Source of the DNA: Pontibacter liquoris
Lineage (GTDB): Bacteria > Bacteroidota > Bacteroidia > Cytophagales > Hymenobacteraceae
NCBI RefSeq assembly: GCF_022758235.1
Contig: NZ_JALEBG010000001.1
Span: 1,674,001-1,738,000, forward strand
Reading direction: 5' to 3'
DNA: 64,000 nt
Of the stretch, positions 19,001 to 29,000 are shown one piece after another. How positions within the stretch are numbered: the first letter of the stretch is position 1; the number at the start of each line of letters is the position of its first letter. The notes under the pieces were generated by a model, which worked only from the letters and a program-made list of their open reading frames with translations, had not been told where the DNA came from and did no database searches. The position numbers were made by a program, and so were the translations under genes.

Positions 19001-19035
19001 AAAAGGCCCTTGCTATACTTTAGCAAGGGCCTTTT
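19001..19035. terminator. Intrinsic terminator, likely bidirectional
   Basis: AAAAGGCCCTTGCTA pairs with TAGCAAGGGCCTTTT around a 5-base loop, with T-runs on both sides. It separates the Wzz-like gene from the converging GNAT-nitrilase gene, and its apex is made of a TATACTT heptamer. Confidence 0.88.
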
Positions 19036-19053
19036 TAAATTTTAGGAACTCTT

Positions 19054-20601
19054 TTACTCTTCCTTCCGCATTACCCAGCTCAGGTTGTAGAGGTCTTTGC
19101 GGCGGTCTTTCAAGTTACGTACGCTGCCGCCGGTGTTCAGGTCTTTGAGCAAATCCAAGTCCAGGTCTGCAATCAGGGTCATCTCGGTGTTTGGCGTGGC
19201 TTCGGCAATGACCGCGTCGTGCGGGAAAGCAAAGTCTGAAGGGGAGAAGACAGCTGATTGAGAGTACTGGATGTCCATGTTCTCCACTTTCGGCAAGTTG
19301 CCTACGCTGCCTGTAATGGCCACATAACACTCGTTTTCGATTGCACGCGCCTGCGAGCAAAGGCGTACCCGCAGGTAGGCGTTTTTCGTGTCTGTCCAGA
19401 AGGGCACAAAAAGGATCTTCATGTCCATATCCGACAGCATGCGCGCCAGTTCCGGGAATTCTACGTCGTAGCAGATCAGGATGCCGATTCGACCAATGTC
19501 TGTGTCGAATATTTTCAGTTTATGGCCGCCCCGCATACCCCAGTAGTGCGACTCATCGGGGGTAACATGAAGCTTGTACTGCGCATCGTATGTGCCGTCG
19601 CGGCGGCACAGGTAGCTTACGTTGTAGAGCTTATTGTCGTAATATTCCGGCATGCTGCCCGCAATGATGTTGATGTTGTACGACAGGGCCAGGTGAATCA
19701 TACGTTCCCGGATCTCCTCGGTATACTCAGCCATACTTCGGATCGCTTCGGAAGGCGATTCTTCGTTGGTAAGAGCCATCAGCGGCGCATTAAAGAATTC
19801 GGGGAACACCACAATGTCTGATTTGTAGGAGCTTACCGTATCCACAAAGAATTCGACCTGCTGCATAAAATCGTCGAGGTCTTTTACGGCCCGCATCTGC
19901 CACTGCACGATGCCAATACGCACTACGGTCTTACGGCCGCCCAATACCTCTTCCTTCTCTTCGTAATACACGTTGATCCACTCCAGCAGCGTGGCGTACG
20001 AGCGCGATTCCTTGTCGTCGGGCAGGTAGTTTTTCAGAATTTTGCGGACGTGGAAATCGTTGCTCAACTGGAATGAGAGCACTGGGTCCGATAATTCCTT
20101 GTTGCGCACCATTTCGATGTACTTGGCAGGCGTTAATTTATCCGCGTAGTCTTTATAGCCCGGTATACGTCCGCCGGCAATAATGCCGCGTAGGTTCAGG
20201 TTCTCGCAAATCTCTTTGCGGGCATCATAAAGGCGGCGGCCCAGGCGCATGTTGCGGTATTCAGGATGCACGAACACATCGATGCCATAGAGCGTTTCGC
20301 CCTCGGGGTCATGCGACTTAAAGGTGCCGTTGTCGATGATCTGCTCATACGTATGCTTATCGCCATACTTGTCGTAGCTGATAATGAGGCTCAGAGCCGC
20401 TGCTATTACTTTGCCATTATCTTCGATGCAGATCTGGCCTTCGGGAAATTTCTTTAACAGATTAGAAAGCTCTTTTCGGGTCCAGGCGCCCATACTGGAG
20501 TATACAATGTCCATGATCTCTTTCACTTCTTTGTAATCCTTCAGTTCGAGCTGGCGCAGTATTAATCTATGTTCGGTACTGGTATCTGTTTTATCACTCA
20601 T
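19054..20601 (-). CDS. GNAT acetyltransferase - carbon-nitrogen hydrolase fusion
   Basis: This protein is 515 residues from the ATG at 20601. Residues ~10-200 are a GNAT domain (LRQLELKDYKEVKEIMDIVY; VHPEYRNMRLGRRLYDARKE is the acetyl-CoA loop). Residues ~225-500 are a nitrilase-superfamily amidohydrolase with the catalytic Glu in VVFPEFFNAP, Lys in YKLHVTPDE and Cys in GILICYDVEFPE. This two-domain arrangement is conserved in Bacteroidota and some other bacteria. The substrate is not known to me; acyl transfer coupled to amide hydrolysis is only a guess. It is a single-gene unit. Confidence 0.88.
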   Translation of the reverse strand: MSDKTDTSTEHRLILRQLELKDYKEVKEIMDIVYSSMGAWTRKELSNLLKKFPEGQICIEDNGKVIAAALSLIISYDKYGDKHTYEQIIDNGTFKSHDPEGETLYGIDVFVHPEYRNMRLGRRLYDARKEICENLNLRGIIAGGRIPGYKDYADKLTPAKYIEMVRNKELSDPVLSFQLSNDFHVRKILKNYLPDDKESRSYATLLEWINVYYEEKEEVLGGRKTVVRIGIVQWQMRAVKDLDDFMQQVEFFVDTVSSYKSDIVVFPEFFNAPLMALTNEESPSEAIRSMAEYTEEIRERMIHLALSYNINIIAGSMPEYYDNKLYNVSYLCRRDGTYDAQYKLHVTPDESHYWGMRGGHKLKIFDTDIGRIGILICYDVEFPELARMLSDMDMKILFVPFWTDTKNAYLRVRLCSQARAIENECYVAITGSVGNLPKVENMDIQYSQSAVFSPSDFAFPHDAVIAEATPNTEMTLIADLDLDLLKDLNTGGSVRNLKDRRKDLYNLSWVMRKEE

Positions 20602-20711
20602 AAACAATATAAAAAGTAACTACTGCTCTGTATACGGGCAGTAAGGGGTGTTTTGGTATAATAAATATGCAGGTATAACGCCTAGCCGCAGGCTACCTAT
20701 ACAAAAATAAC

Positions 20712-20742
20712 AAAAAAAGCGCAGTGTTGGAGCTGCGCTTTC
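20712..20742 (-). terminator. Terminator of the scoAB operon
   Basis: AAAGCGCAG and CTGCGCTTT form a stem with an 8-base loop. On the minus strand it is followed by a run of seven T, just after the scoB stop at 20764. Confidence 0.82.
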
Positions 20743-20763
20743 GAGGCCAATTTGGCAGCATTA

Positions 20764-21423
20764 TCAAACCTGGATCTCCGGAATATCGCCTTCTACCAAT
20801 AGCTTGCCTGCAGTAGCGGCTTTTATTTCTTCAACGCTTACGCCCGGTGCCCGTTCCAGCAGTTTAAACCCTCCCGCTCCCATTACTTCGAGTACGGCCA
20901 AGTCGGTTACAATCTTTTTAACGCAATGCAGGCCGGTAAGCGGGAGCGTGCATTCAGGCAATAATTTGGAGGAGCCATCGCGGGCGGTGTGCTGCATGGC
21001 TACAATAATGTTTTTAGCAGATGCGACCAGGTCCATGGCGCCGCCCATACCTTTTACCATTTTGCCCGGTATCTTCCAGTTAGCAATATCGCCGTTCTCC
21101 GAAACTTCCATGGCCCCAAGTATGGTCAGGTTCACGTGCTCTCCCCGGATCATTCCGAAGCTTTCGGCCGAGCTGAAAAGGGCGGAGCCGGGTAGGGTGG
21201 TCACGGTTTGTTTGCCGGCATTAATCATATCGGCATCCACTTCATTTTCGGTAGGGAAGGGGCCCATGCCAAGCAAACCGTTCTCTGACTGCAACACCAC
21301 TTCGATGCCTTCCGGAATGTAGTTGGCCACCAGGGTCGGAATGCCAATGCCCAAGTTAACATACATGCCGTTCTTTACTTCTTTTGCGATGCGTTTTGCG
21401 ATACCGTGTTTATCTAAAGCCAT
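20764..21423 (-). CDS. scoB: 3-oxoacid CoA-transferase subunit B
   Basis: This is the beta subunit of a succinyl-CoA:3-ketoacid (or acetoacetate) CoA-transferase. It is 219 residues when started at the ATG at 21423 ([16 protein letters not shown]), the usual family length; a longer frame upstream is ignored. The family pattern [15 protein letters not shown] is near the N-terminus, followed by the active-site glutamate motif [12 protein letters not shown]. It follows scoA by 43 bases on the same strand. The pair exchanges CoA between succinate and acetoacetate in ketone-body and branched-chain amino-acid breakdown. Confidence 0.92.
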   Translation of the reverse strand: MALDKHGIAKRIAKEVKNGMYVNLGIGIPTLVANYIPEGIEVVLQSENGLLGMGPFPTENEVDADMINAGKQTVTTLPGSALFSSAESFGMIRGEHVNLTILGAMEVSENGDIANWKIPGKMVKGMGGAMDLVASAKNIIVAMQHTARDGSSKLLPECTLPLTGLHCVKKIVTDLAVLEVMGAGGFKLLERAPGVSVEEIKAATAGKLLVEGDIPEIQV

Positions 21424-21466
21424 AGAAATGTGCTGATAAGATCTGTTACAAATTAAATCCGGATGC

Positions 21467-22165
21467 CTAAAACTGGCGTACTGTCCGTTGCTCAATGCGC
21501 TTCTCGTACTTTTCGCCCTGGAAAATGCGCTGCACGTAGATGCCGGGGGTATGAATCATGTTCGGATCTAGTTCGCCGGCGGGTACCAGTTCTTCCACTT
21601 CGGCTACAGTTATACTTCCGGCAGCCGCCATCATGGGGTTAAAGTTGCGGGCTGTGCCTTTGTAGATCAGGTTACCGGCGGTATCGCCTTTCCAGGCTTT
21701 TACCAGAGAAAAATCTGCTTTCAGCCAGGTTTCCATCAAATACAACTTGCCGTTAAACTCCCGACTCTCTTTGCCTTCGCCCACTTCGGTTCCAAAGCCG
21801 GCTGGTGTGTAGAAAGCAGGTATGCCGGCGCCCCCCGCCCGGATGCGTTCGGCTAGCGTGCCTTGCGGGTTCAGTTCTACCTCCAACTCGCCGGAAAGCA
21901 ACTGCCGCTCAAATTCCGCATTTTCGCCTACATAGCTGGAGATCATCTTTTTTACCTGTCGCTTTTGCAGCAACAAGCCTATTCCAAAGTCATCTACGCC
22001 GGCATTGTTAGAGATGCACGTCAGGTCCTTTATACCCAAACGAAGCAGTTCCTGGATGGCGTTTTCCGGAATGCCACAAAGCCCAAAGCCACCCAGCATC
22101 AGCGTCATGCCATCCCGAATGCCTTGCAGTGCCTCTTGCGCATTGTTTACAGTTTTATTTATCAT
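21467..22165 (-). CDS. scoA: 3-oxoacid CoA-transferase subunit A
   Basis: This is the alpha subunit, 232 residues, with the CoA-transferase signature [18 protein letters not shown] (residues ~20-37) and the later [16 protein letters not shown]. Together with scoB it forms the heteromeric enzyme that transfers CoA between acyl acids. It is first in the two-gene operon. Upstream is a 235-base spacer with no clear promoter. Confidence 0.92.
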   Translation of the reverse strand: MINKTVNNAQEALQGIRDGMTLMLGGFGLCGIPENAIQELLRLGIKDLTCISNNAGVDDFGIGLLLQKRQVKKMISSYVGENAEFERQLLSGELEVELNPQGTLAERIRAGGAGIPAFYTPAGFGTEVGEGKESREFNGKLYLMETWLKADFSLVKAWKGDTAGNLIYKGTARNFNPMMAAAGSITVAEVEELVPAGELDPNMIHTPGIYVQRIFQGEKYEKRIEQRTVRQF

Positions 22166-22400
22166 AGTAGGTGTTTAGTGCGCGATAGATTATGTCCTAA
22201 TAACGTCTTATACTTTAACTTACGTCTTCCGGTAAACAGCCAAAGAAGATCTGAAGAAAAGGCCGGGTACCTGGAAACGAACACAACTGCAAAAGCGGCC
22301 GGCTTTTAAGCACCGGAAAATTAAGAAGCCAATGCTTGTAAGCAAAAACCCACAAGGTATAGCAAGGGGCGCAGGGCGGCCCCAGAAGTATAAACTGCTC

Positions 22401-23327
22401 TTATTTGAGGACCTTCCGGGTTGCTTCTTTGTCTTTGGCCAGTTGTGCTTTCAGTTCTTCCAGCCCGTCAAACTTCTGCTCTTTGCGCAGTTGTTTAACA
22501 AACGCTACGGTAAGTTGCCGGTCGTAAATGTCTCTGTCAAAGTCCAGGATATGAACTTCCAGTGTCAATTGTTTGCCGTTTACGGTAGGGCGCATGCCAA
22601 TGTTCATCATACCTACAAAGCAGTCGTCGGCCAGCATCACCCAAACAGCATATACGCCCTGTGCAGGTATCAGTTTATGAGCTTCGGGCACCTGCAGGTT
22701 GGCTGTTGGATAGCCGATGGTGCGGCCAAGCTGGTTTCCTTTAACCACCGTAGCAGTTAAAGTATAAGGACGGCCCAGGTAACGGGTTGCCGTTTCCATG
22801 TCACCGCTTTCGATGGCTTTCCGGATTTTAGTTGAGCTGACAGCCACATCGTCTATGTCCTGGCGGGGAATTTCCTCTACCTCGAACCCATACTGTTGCG
22901 ACTTGGCTTTCAGGTTCTCAAAACTGCCTTCCCGGTTTTTACCAAAACGATGGTCGTAACCAATGATGAGCACTTTAGTATTGATGGCTTTAACCAGTAT
23001 GTCGGTGATAAAGCTGCGGGAGCTGGTGCGGGAAAATTCTTTGGTGAAGGGGATGATGAGCAGATAATCGATGCCAAATTCCCGCAATTGCGCGATACGC
23101 TCCTCGATGGTGGAGAGTAATTTCAGGTCGTTGTCATCGGGGAAGAGCACCAGGCGCGGGTGCGGCCAGAACGTGATCACCACGCTTTGTCCATTCGTTT
23201 GCCGGGCACGCTCTATTACACGGCGCAGTATTTTTCGGTGGCCAATGTGCAGCCCATCAAAAGTGCCGCTGGTCACCACAGCATGCGCCAGGCGCGGGAA
23301 GTCGGCTAGATCACGGATTACTTCCAT
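22401..23327 (-). CDS. ribF: Bifunctional riboflavin kinase / FMN adenylyltransferase
   Basis: This 308-residue enzyme makes FMN and FAD from riboflavin. The N-terminal FAD-synthetase domain has TSGTFDGLHIGHRKILRR (the HxGH-type nucleotidyltransferase motif) and SSTKIRKAIESGD. The C-terminal riboflavin kinase domain begins near residue 180 (GRPYTLTATVVKGNQLGRTIGYPTANL). Its start overlaps the end of truB by 17 bases, so the two are coupled. It is the last gene of the ftsX-DUF3098-uppP-truB-ribF operon. Confidence 0.95.
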   Translation of the reverse strand: MEVIRDLADFPRLAHAVVTSGTFDGLHIGHRKILRRVIERARQTNGQSVVITFWPHPRLVLFPDDNDLKLLSTIEERIAQLREFGIDYLLIIPFTKEFSRTSSRSFITDILVKAINTKVLIIGYDHRFGKNREGSFENLKAKSQQYGFEVEEIPRQDIDDVAVSSTKIRKAIESGDMETATRYLGRPYTLTATVVKGNQLGRTIGYPTANLQVPEAHKLIPAQGVYAVWVMLADDCFVGMMNIGMRPTVNGKQLTLEVHILDFDRDIYDRQLTVAFVKQLRKEQKFDGLEELKAQLAKDKEATRKVLK

Positions 23328-24009
23328 TTACCTCTTCTAACTGCTTTTTACGTATTTCCTGAATGTCTTCAATGGTCAAAGCATCTTCCAAACGGAAATC
23401 GCCGATGCGAGTGCGCTCCAGGGAGCCCAGAAAAGCACCACATCCCAATTTCTCTCCTAAATCATTGGCCAGGCTGCGGATGTAAGTGCCCTTGGTGCAG
23501 ACTACCCGGAAGCTAACCACCTCGCCTGTGATGGCTGTAATATCAAAGGCGCTGATGGTAATGGTGCGGGGCTTCAGCTCAGCTGATTTGCCTTTTCGCG
23601 CCAGGTCATAGGCGCGCTTGCCATCTACCATAACGGCAGAATAAAGAGGGGGCACCTGCTCGATAGTGCCAACAAAGTTATTGGCGGCAGCTTCGATGTC
23701 GGCAGGCGAGAGATGGGTGATGTCCCTGGTTTCGGTCACCGCCGTTTCACGGTCGTAAGAGGGCGTGATCTGGCCCAGTACAATGGTGCCGGTATATTCC
23801 TTTTCCTGTCCCTGTATCTCATCAATGCGCTTGGTATACTTGCCGGTGCAAAGTATAAGCAGGCCCGAGGCCAATGGGTCTAGCGTGCCGGCATGGCCCA
23901 CTTTCTTTACCCGGATAATGTTGCGCACCTTCTTTACCACGTCGAACGAGGTCCAGTTCAGGGGCTTGTTGATCAGCAGTATTTCGCCTGTTTCGAAATT
24001 ATAAGCCAT
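23311..24009 (-). CDS. truB: tRNA pseudouridine(55) synthase
   Basis: This 232-residue enzyme isomerises U55 in the T-loop of tRNAs. The N-terminal LLINKPLNWTSFDVVKKVRN and catalytic HAGTLDPLASGLLILCTGKYTK are diagnostic; the Asp in TLDP is the nucleophile. KGTYIRSLANDLGE is the later conserved motif. There is one base between it and uppP upstream, and it overlaps ribF downstream. The length fits the short TruB form without a long PUA domain. Confidence 0.95.
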   Translation of the reverse strand: MAYNFETGEILLINKPLNWTSFDVVKKVRNIIRVKKVGHAGTLDPLASGLLILCTGKYTKRIDEIQGQEKEYTGTIVLGQITPSYDRETAVTETRDITHLSPADIEAAANNFVGTIEQVPPLYSAVMVDGKRAYDLARKGKSAELKPRTITISAFDITAITGEVVSFRVVCTKGTYIRSLANDLGEKLGCGAFLGSLERTRIGDFRLEDALTIEDIQEIRKKQLEEVNGSNP

Positions 24010-24010
24010 T

Positions 24011-24844
24011 TTATACTTTTAAGTCAATGCCCATTGCCAGCAGGGCCAGTAGGGCTACACCCAGCGCAATCCGGTAATACCCAAACAGCTTAAAGCCATA
24101 CTTGGTCAGTACGCTGATAAAGAAACGGATGGCCAGCATGGCCACGATAAAGGCGACAAAGTTGCCGATGAGCAGCAGCTTCAAATCGTTTGGATGGATC
24201 ACTTCAAAGCTGTTCTGAATTTTTACCAGGTCAAACTTTAGCAGGTCCGATACTTCCAGTTTCAGCAGGTCGGTAACCAGCTTGTAGCTCGCCGCAGCCA
24301 GCATGGTAGGCACAGCCAGGAAAAAGGAAAATTCAGCCGCCGCTTTCCGGTTAATGCCCAGCGACATTCCTCCAATAATGGAGGCAGCAGACCGGGACAC
24401 GCCCGGAATCATGGCCACACATTGTGCTAGACCGATGAGGAAGGCAGTTCTATAGCTGATATGGTCTTCGGTCGCGTTGCGGAACCATTTGTCTACATAA
24501 AGTAGCACCACGCCGCCAACTACCAGCATCATGGCCACCACCACCACACTTTCGAGCATGGCATCGATCACATCGCTCAGGGCAAAGCCAATAACGGCCG
24601 CCGGAATAAAGGCCAGCAGCAGTTTTTTATAAAAGGTGAAGCCCTGCAAAAAGCGGCGCCAGTAAAGCACCACAACCGACAGGATAGCGCCAAACTGGAT
24701 GTTTACTTCAAATATCTTTGTGATCGGGAGCTCGTTGATGCCCATCAGGCTCGAGAAGATAATCATATGTCCTGTAGAAGATACAGGTAAGAATTCCGTC
24801 AACCCCTCTACTATGGCTAAAACAATAGCCTGCCAAACCTCCAT
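24011..24844 (-). CDS. uppP: Undecaprenyl-diphosphatase
   Basis: This 277-residue integral membrane phosphatase (BacA family) regenerates undecaprenyl phosphate, the carrier used by peptidoglycan synthesis and by the polysaccharide locus at 1-19 kb. The two family motifs are present: [17 protein letters not shown] near the N-terminus and [15 protein letters not shown] in the middle. About eight hydrophobic segments are visible. The start directly abuts the stop of the DUF3098 gene. Confidence 0.95.
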   Translation of the reverse strand: MEVWQAIVLAIVEGLTEFLPVSSTGHMIIFSSLMGINELPITKIFEVNIQFGAILSVVVLYWRRFLQGFTFYKKLLLAFIPAAVIGFALSDVIDAMLESVVVVAMMLVVGGVVLLYVDKWFRNATEDHISYRTAFLIGLAQCVAMIPGVSRSAASIIGGMSLGINRKAAAEFSFFLAVPTMLAAASYKLVTDLLKLEVSDLLKFDLVKIQNSFEVIHPNDLKLLLIGNFVAFIVAMLAIRFFISVLTKYGFKLFGYYRIALGVALLALLAMGIDLKV

Positions 24845-25060
24845 CTATTCGTTTGTTTTATCTTTCACTAAAATGGCAAAGAACTCAATGATAAAGCCAG
24901 CCAGCACCACAATCGGACCCAGCGTAATGCCCAGGAAACCCAGGCCATACTGCTCTTTATCCAGCGTCATGATAATAAAGCCGATCGCCAGCACAACAAT
25001 GCCGGCCAGCATCAGGACATAATTCTTTCGGCCAAAGGCTAGTTTCTTTCTTTCTTCCAT
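24845..25060 (-). CDS. DUF3098 small membrane protein
   Basis: This 71-residue protein has two membrane helices, roughly residues 14-33 and 41-64, and charged ends. Small DUF3098 proteins are found between ftsX and uppP throughout Bacteroidota. Function is unknown; the position suggests a role linked to envelope synthesis or to FtsX. It is separated from ftsX by 2 bases and abuts uppP. Confidence 0.88.
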   Translation of the reverse strand: MEERKKLAFGRKNYVLMLAGIVVLAIGFIIMTLDKEQYGLGFLGITLGPIVVLAGFIIEFFAILVKDKTNE

Positions 25061-25062
25061 GG

Positions 25063-25959
25063 TTAGTATAATTCGTCAAGTGACATACGCAGGTATTTGC
25101 GTACGGAACGGTAAGAGCTCAGGAACCCGATAATGCTGCCGATCAGGATCAGTGCCGCCATCAAAATATAGGTCTGCTCGTCGTTGCGCAACATTTGCAG
25201 TTCTGTTACCTCGTGGTAAGCATACTGCATCAGGGCAAATAGCATTACAGAGGCAATAATACCGCTCATCACTCCCTGCCAGGCGGCCCGGTTCAGAAAA
25301 GGGCGCTGGATAAAATAGGAGGTGGCACCCACCAGCTGCATGCTCCGGATCAGGAAGCGCTGCGAATAAAGGGCTAGTTTTACGGTATTGTTGATGAGGA
25401 TGATGACCACCAGGACAAGTATAATGGCAAAGCCAAGTAGGATGATGCTTACTTTCTGCAGGTTGCTGTTGATGGACTGGATGAGGCTTTCGACATACTG
25501 CACTTCATATACCCCATTTACATCCTGCAAATCCAGCTTAATGCTTTTGAGCTCCGGGGTGCCGGCATGATCTGCATCAATACGCAGTACATAGGCATCC
25601 CGCAGCGGGTTATCGCCTAACAGCGTCAGAAAATCCTCATTGGTTTCGCTCAGCAGGGCCTTGGCCGCATCGCCTTTGGAGATAAAGCGGACCTGGGCCG
25701 TATCGTTATTATAGGCCACATATTCCTTAGAAGCAAAGGTTTTCTGCAGGCGCACCAGCTGCACCTCCGTCAGGTTGCGGTCCAGGTATACCTGCATTTC
25801 GATGCTTTCCTTTACCTTATCAGATAGCTTGTTAGCATGGATCAGCAGCAGCCCGAAAACGCCGATAACAAAAAGCGCTACCGTGATGCTAAACACCACC
25901 ATCGTATGCGGATAACTGCCGAGCTTTTTCTTCCTGATCGATTTACGTTGGTTTGCCAT
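25063..25959 (-). CDS. ftsX: FtsX-like cell-division permease
   Basis: This 298-residue protein has the FtsX plan: one N-terminal membrane helix (residues ~20-42), an extracytoplasmic domain of ~120 residues, then three more helices in the C-terminal half (the last near LILIGSIIGFLSSYRSVRKYL). FtsX with the ATPase FtsE controls peptidoglycan hydrolases at the septum; ftsE is not in this window, which is usual for the phylum. It is first in the operon leading to ribF. TATTTTTG on the minus strand at 25976-25983 is a possible -7 element. Confidence 0.9.
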   Translation of the reverse strand: MANQRKSIRKKKLGSYPHTMVVFSITVALFVIGVFGLLLIHANKLSDKVKESIEMQVYLDRNLTEVQLVRLQKTFASKEYVAYNNDTAQVRFISKGDAAKALLSETNEDFLTLLGDNPLRDAYVLRIDADHAGTPELKSIKLDLQDVNGVYEVQYVESLIQSINSNLQKVSIILLGFAIILVLVVIILINNTVKLALYSQRFLIRSMQLVGATSYFIQRPFLNRAAWQGVMSGIIASVMLFALMQYAYHEVTELQMLRNDEQTYILMAALILIGSIIGFLSSYRSVRKYLRMSLDELY

Positions 25960-26023
25960 AATAAATGCTTGCTCACAAAAATAGAAATATTATTTAATAA
26001 TGTGGCCCCACTGAAGCAGGAAA

Positions 26024-26055
26024 GAAAAAAGCCCTGCCTTAAAGGGCGGGGCTTT
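26024..26055 (-). terminator. Terminator of the tamB-like gene
   Basis: AAAGCCCTGCC and GGGCGGGGCTTT form a stem (one G-T pair) with a 4-base loop directly after the tamB stop at 26056. On the minus strand a run of T follows. It insulates tamB from the ftsX operon. Confidence 0.82.
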
Positions 26056-29000
26056 CTAGAGCTCGAGGCGCGGGTCTGAGTCCAATATGATCTGCTCAGG
26101 CTGTTCGGTTCTGCGGGGCCTGGTGCGGGTAAAGATCTCCCGGAAACTATCGAAGCGCTTGGTATGCAGCACACTTATACTTTGGCTGGTGGTGGAGCTG
26201 GTCGTGCCCAGGCGTTCCGGAAAAGTGTTGTATTCCATCCGCAGGCGCAGCTCACCGCTTTTGGCTAGGTAATATTCCACCGACCAGTCGCCCTGGTAGC
26301 CGCTGCGGCGTGTACCGCTATAATCGGTATTGGATCCCAGGCCGGCTTCGCTGGTTACCCGCAGCCTGCCCTGCAGGAAAGTATAGCTGAGCCTGACCTG
26401 CAAAGCCGAAAGCGCGTTCTGATCCAGTGCTCCCAGGCCAATGTCTATTTCCAGGTTGTTGTCGATGCTGTTGAGGAAGTTGCCCAGCTGGCTGGAAAGC
26501 AAACTACCCAAACTGCCCCCCACAGCACCTGCACCGGCGCCATCGGCAGCAAAGGTGCCCTGTGGCGAGAGCCGTTGCAGCACCAGTAAGCTGAAAACCT
26601 GCCGGTTCAGTTCGCTCTCATCATTTTTAATTGAATTGATAAGTCCTGAAAGCGTGGTCTGCACATTTTGTGGCATCTGATCGAAGTTCATGCCCAGCGT
26701 AATTTGTGGGGTAAGCAGCTGCCCGTTGAGGTCGATTACAGCCGTGATGGGGTAGCGCCCCTGCAAATCATTCGATTCATCATTTGGCAAAAGCCCGCTC
26801 AGCGACGCCATTTGCGTATAAGTGGCGGTAATATCCATCACACCGTTGAGCGGATCTCCGTTCCAGGTGATGGTGCCGCCCGGGCTCACTTTAAATTCCC
26901 GTGTTAAAAGCCCTTCCAGCAGGTTCAGGTTGTAAGCGCCTTGTGTAATTTCGAAGGTGCCATACATATTAAAGTCTCCACGTGTATCGATCGTCATGCG
27001 GATATCGCCGTTGCCCGACCCGCGGATCACATCCCCGGTTGTGCGGTCGATGATGATCTCAAAGTAGGCGTCGTCGGTCACATCCAGGTTAAAGTTCAGG
27101 TTGATCCCAGACAGGTCTACCTTGTCCTGCACCAAGGCCGTAGCGGCGCCGGTGCTGTCGGTTTCATTGTGGCTCACAAATTTGATAAAGTCTTTGCGCG
27201 CTACTTCCGTCTGGTTATCCAGGGGCAGCACAATGCGGGTGTTTTCGTTGCTGCGGGCATCCACATCCACACGCAGGTTCTCTACGGGACCAAGCACGCT
27301 AGCAGTGCCGGTGGCAAAGGCGGTGCCGTAGAAAAGCTCATTCTGCTCGCTGGTTGTGTTCAGCACCATAAAATTACGGTAGCGGGCTTCCAGATCGATC
27401 ACCATGTTCTTGAAACCATCGTGGGCAATACCGCCTGACACAGTGGCTTTGTTGCCATACAGATCCTGCAGCTGAGCATTCCGGAAGCTGATGCTGTTAG
27501 GCCCAAAGTAGATGCGGTCAGTAAATTTATAGGTGGTGTTCAGGTAATCAAACGTAAAGCGGCCATCAGTCACATTCACCGAGCCCTTCAGCACAGGGTA
27601 ATCCAGGCGGCCCAATATCCGGATCCGCCCTTCCATACTTCCGTCCAGGTTCGACATGATGGGTTTAAGCACCGGCTCCACCAATTTCAGGTTGGCATTG
27701 TCCATCACGGCCAGCAGGTCTAACTGGTCTTCCTGTGCTTTGGGGTTGTAGTTACCCGAAACCGAGAGCACCTTTTTACCATTCCGCACAATACCCACAT
27801 CCACCACGGCCTGGTTCTGGGTGTTGCTCCAGTTGGTATTGCCATTGATGTCGCCAATGTAAATATCATCCATCCGGAATGAGTCGACGCGCATGGCGCC
27901 ATCCAGCAGGCCGCGTTTGTAAATATCCTGTGCCACCACTTCAGCTGTCATCCGGCCGGCAACTTTCATCGAGATAAGCGGGTTAAGGTTGCGCAGGTCA
28001 AAGTTGCCCACTTTCACCGTCAGTTTGCTGTCCGGCGAATCGGAGATGGTGCCATTGGCGCTGATGGTTTGGTTCTGGTTGGAGAGCAAAAAGTTTTCGA
28101 AGACCAGCCTGCGCCCGTAATCACTTATATAAAGTGTGTTGCCGGGGTTAAACACCCACGGGTTTTCCCGCAAGGTGATGTTAGACTTATCGAACACTAC
28201 CTGTACCTGGTTTGCCAAAAAGTTGAGCGCACCCGTAATGGTCGCGCGGTTGCTCTGGTTCGCTTGCTTCAGGCTGGTGGCAAAGTTGATGGTGCGCTCG
28301 CTCCAGATACCTTCCATGTAAAAGTCCTGCGTTTCGCCTGCGGCCGGTATTGTTTGCTTGGTGGAAGTAAAAAGGGCTGAAGCCAGCACATCGGGCTCGT
28401 TCTGCAGTTTGGACGTGTTAAGCTCCAGTTTGCTGCCGTATAAGGTATAATCCTGGTACTGGATGGTGTCCAATGTGGCATACGCATCCAAAATAACCGT
28501 ATTGTCGTGTCGGAAGGAGCCTTCTACCTTCGAGAAATCAGATATGGCCAGGCCTGGCATAAACAGCTGCAGCACCGGATTGACATGTTTGAGGTAAACA
28601 GCATACGTTAAGGCATAGTCCTTATGCGCATCCGACTTGCGGGCATAATAGGCTTTGGTAGCCGCATCGTTGCTTTCAAAATTCAGCTGGTATTCTTTCA
28701 CCAGGTTCTGCAGGTCCTGGATCAGCGTGGAGTAATTAAAGTTGCCGGCCACTTTCATGGCCAGCAAATCGGAGCTAAGTTGCAGGCTGCGCTGTCCGCC
28801 GCTGATCTCCGAATCGATCACCACCGAATCAATCGCCAGGGGGGTCTTATCATATAAAACGGAAGCACTGTCGAAGCGGGCGGTGCCTACAAACTTATCC
28901 AGCTGTAGCCCTTCAAAGTTCAGATCGGCTTTTGCCTGTATAACCAGGGGCTTGGTGCTGAGGTGCAGCGCCTGCAGGTCAATGCGGTTCATGTCGGCTA

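Noticed and set aside
21130..21145. TTCACGTG in scoB considered as a parS half-site
   Set aside because: The second half of the palindrome is absent.
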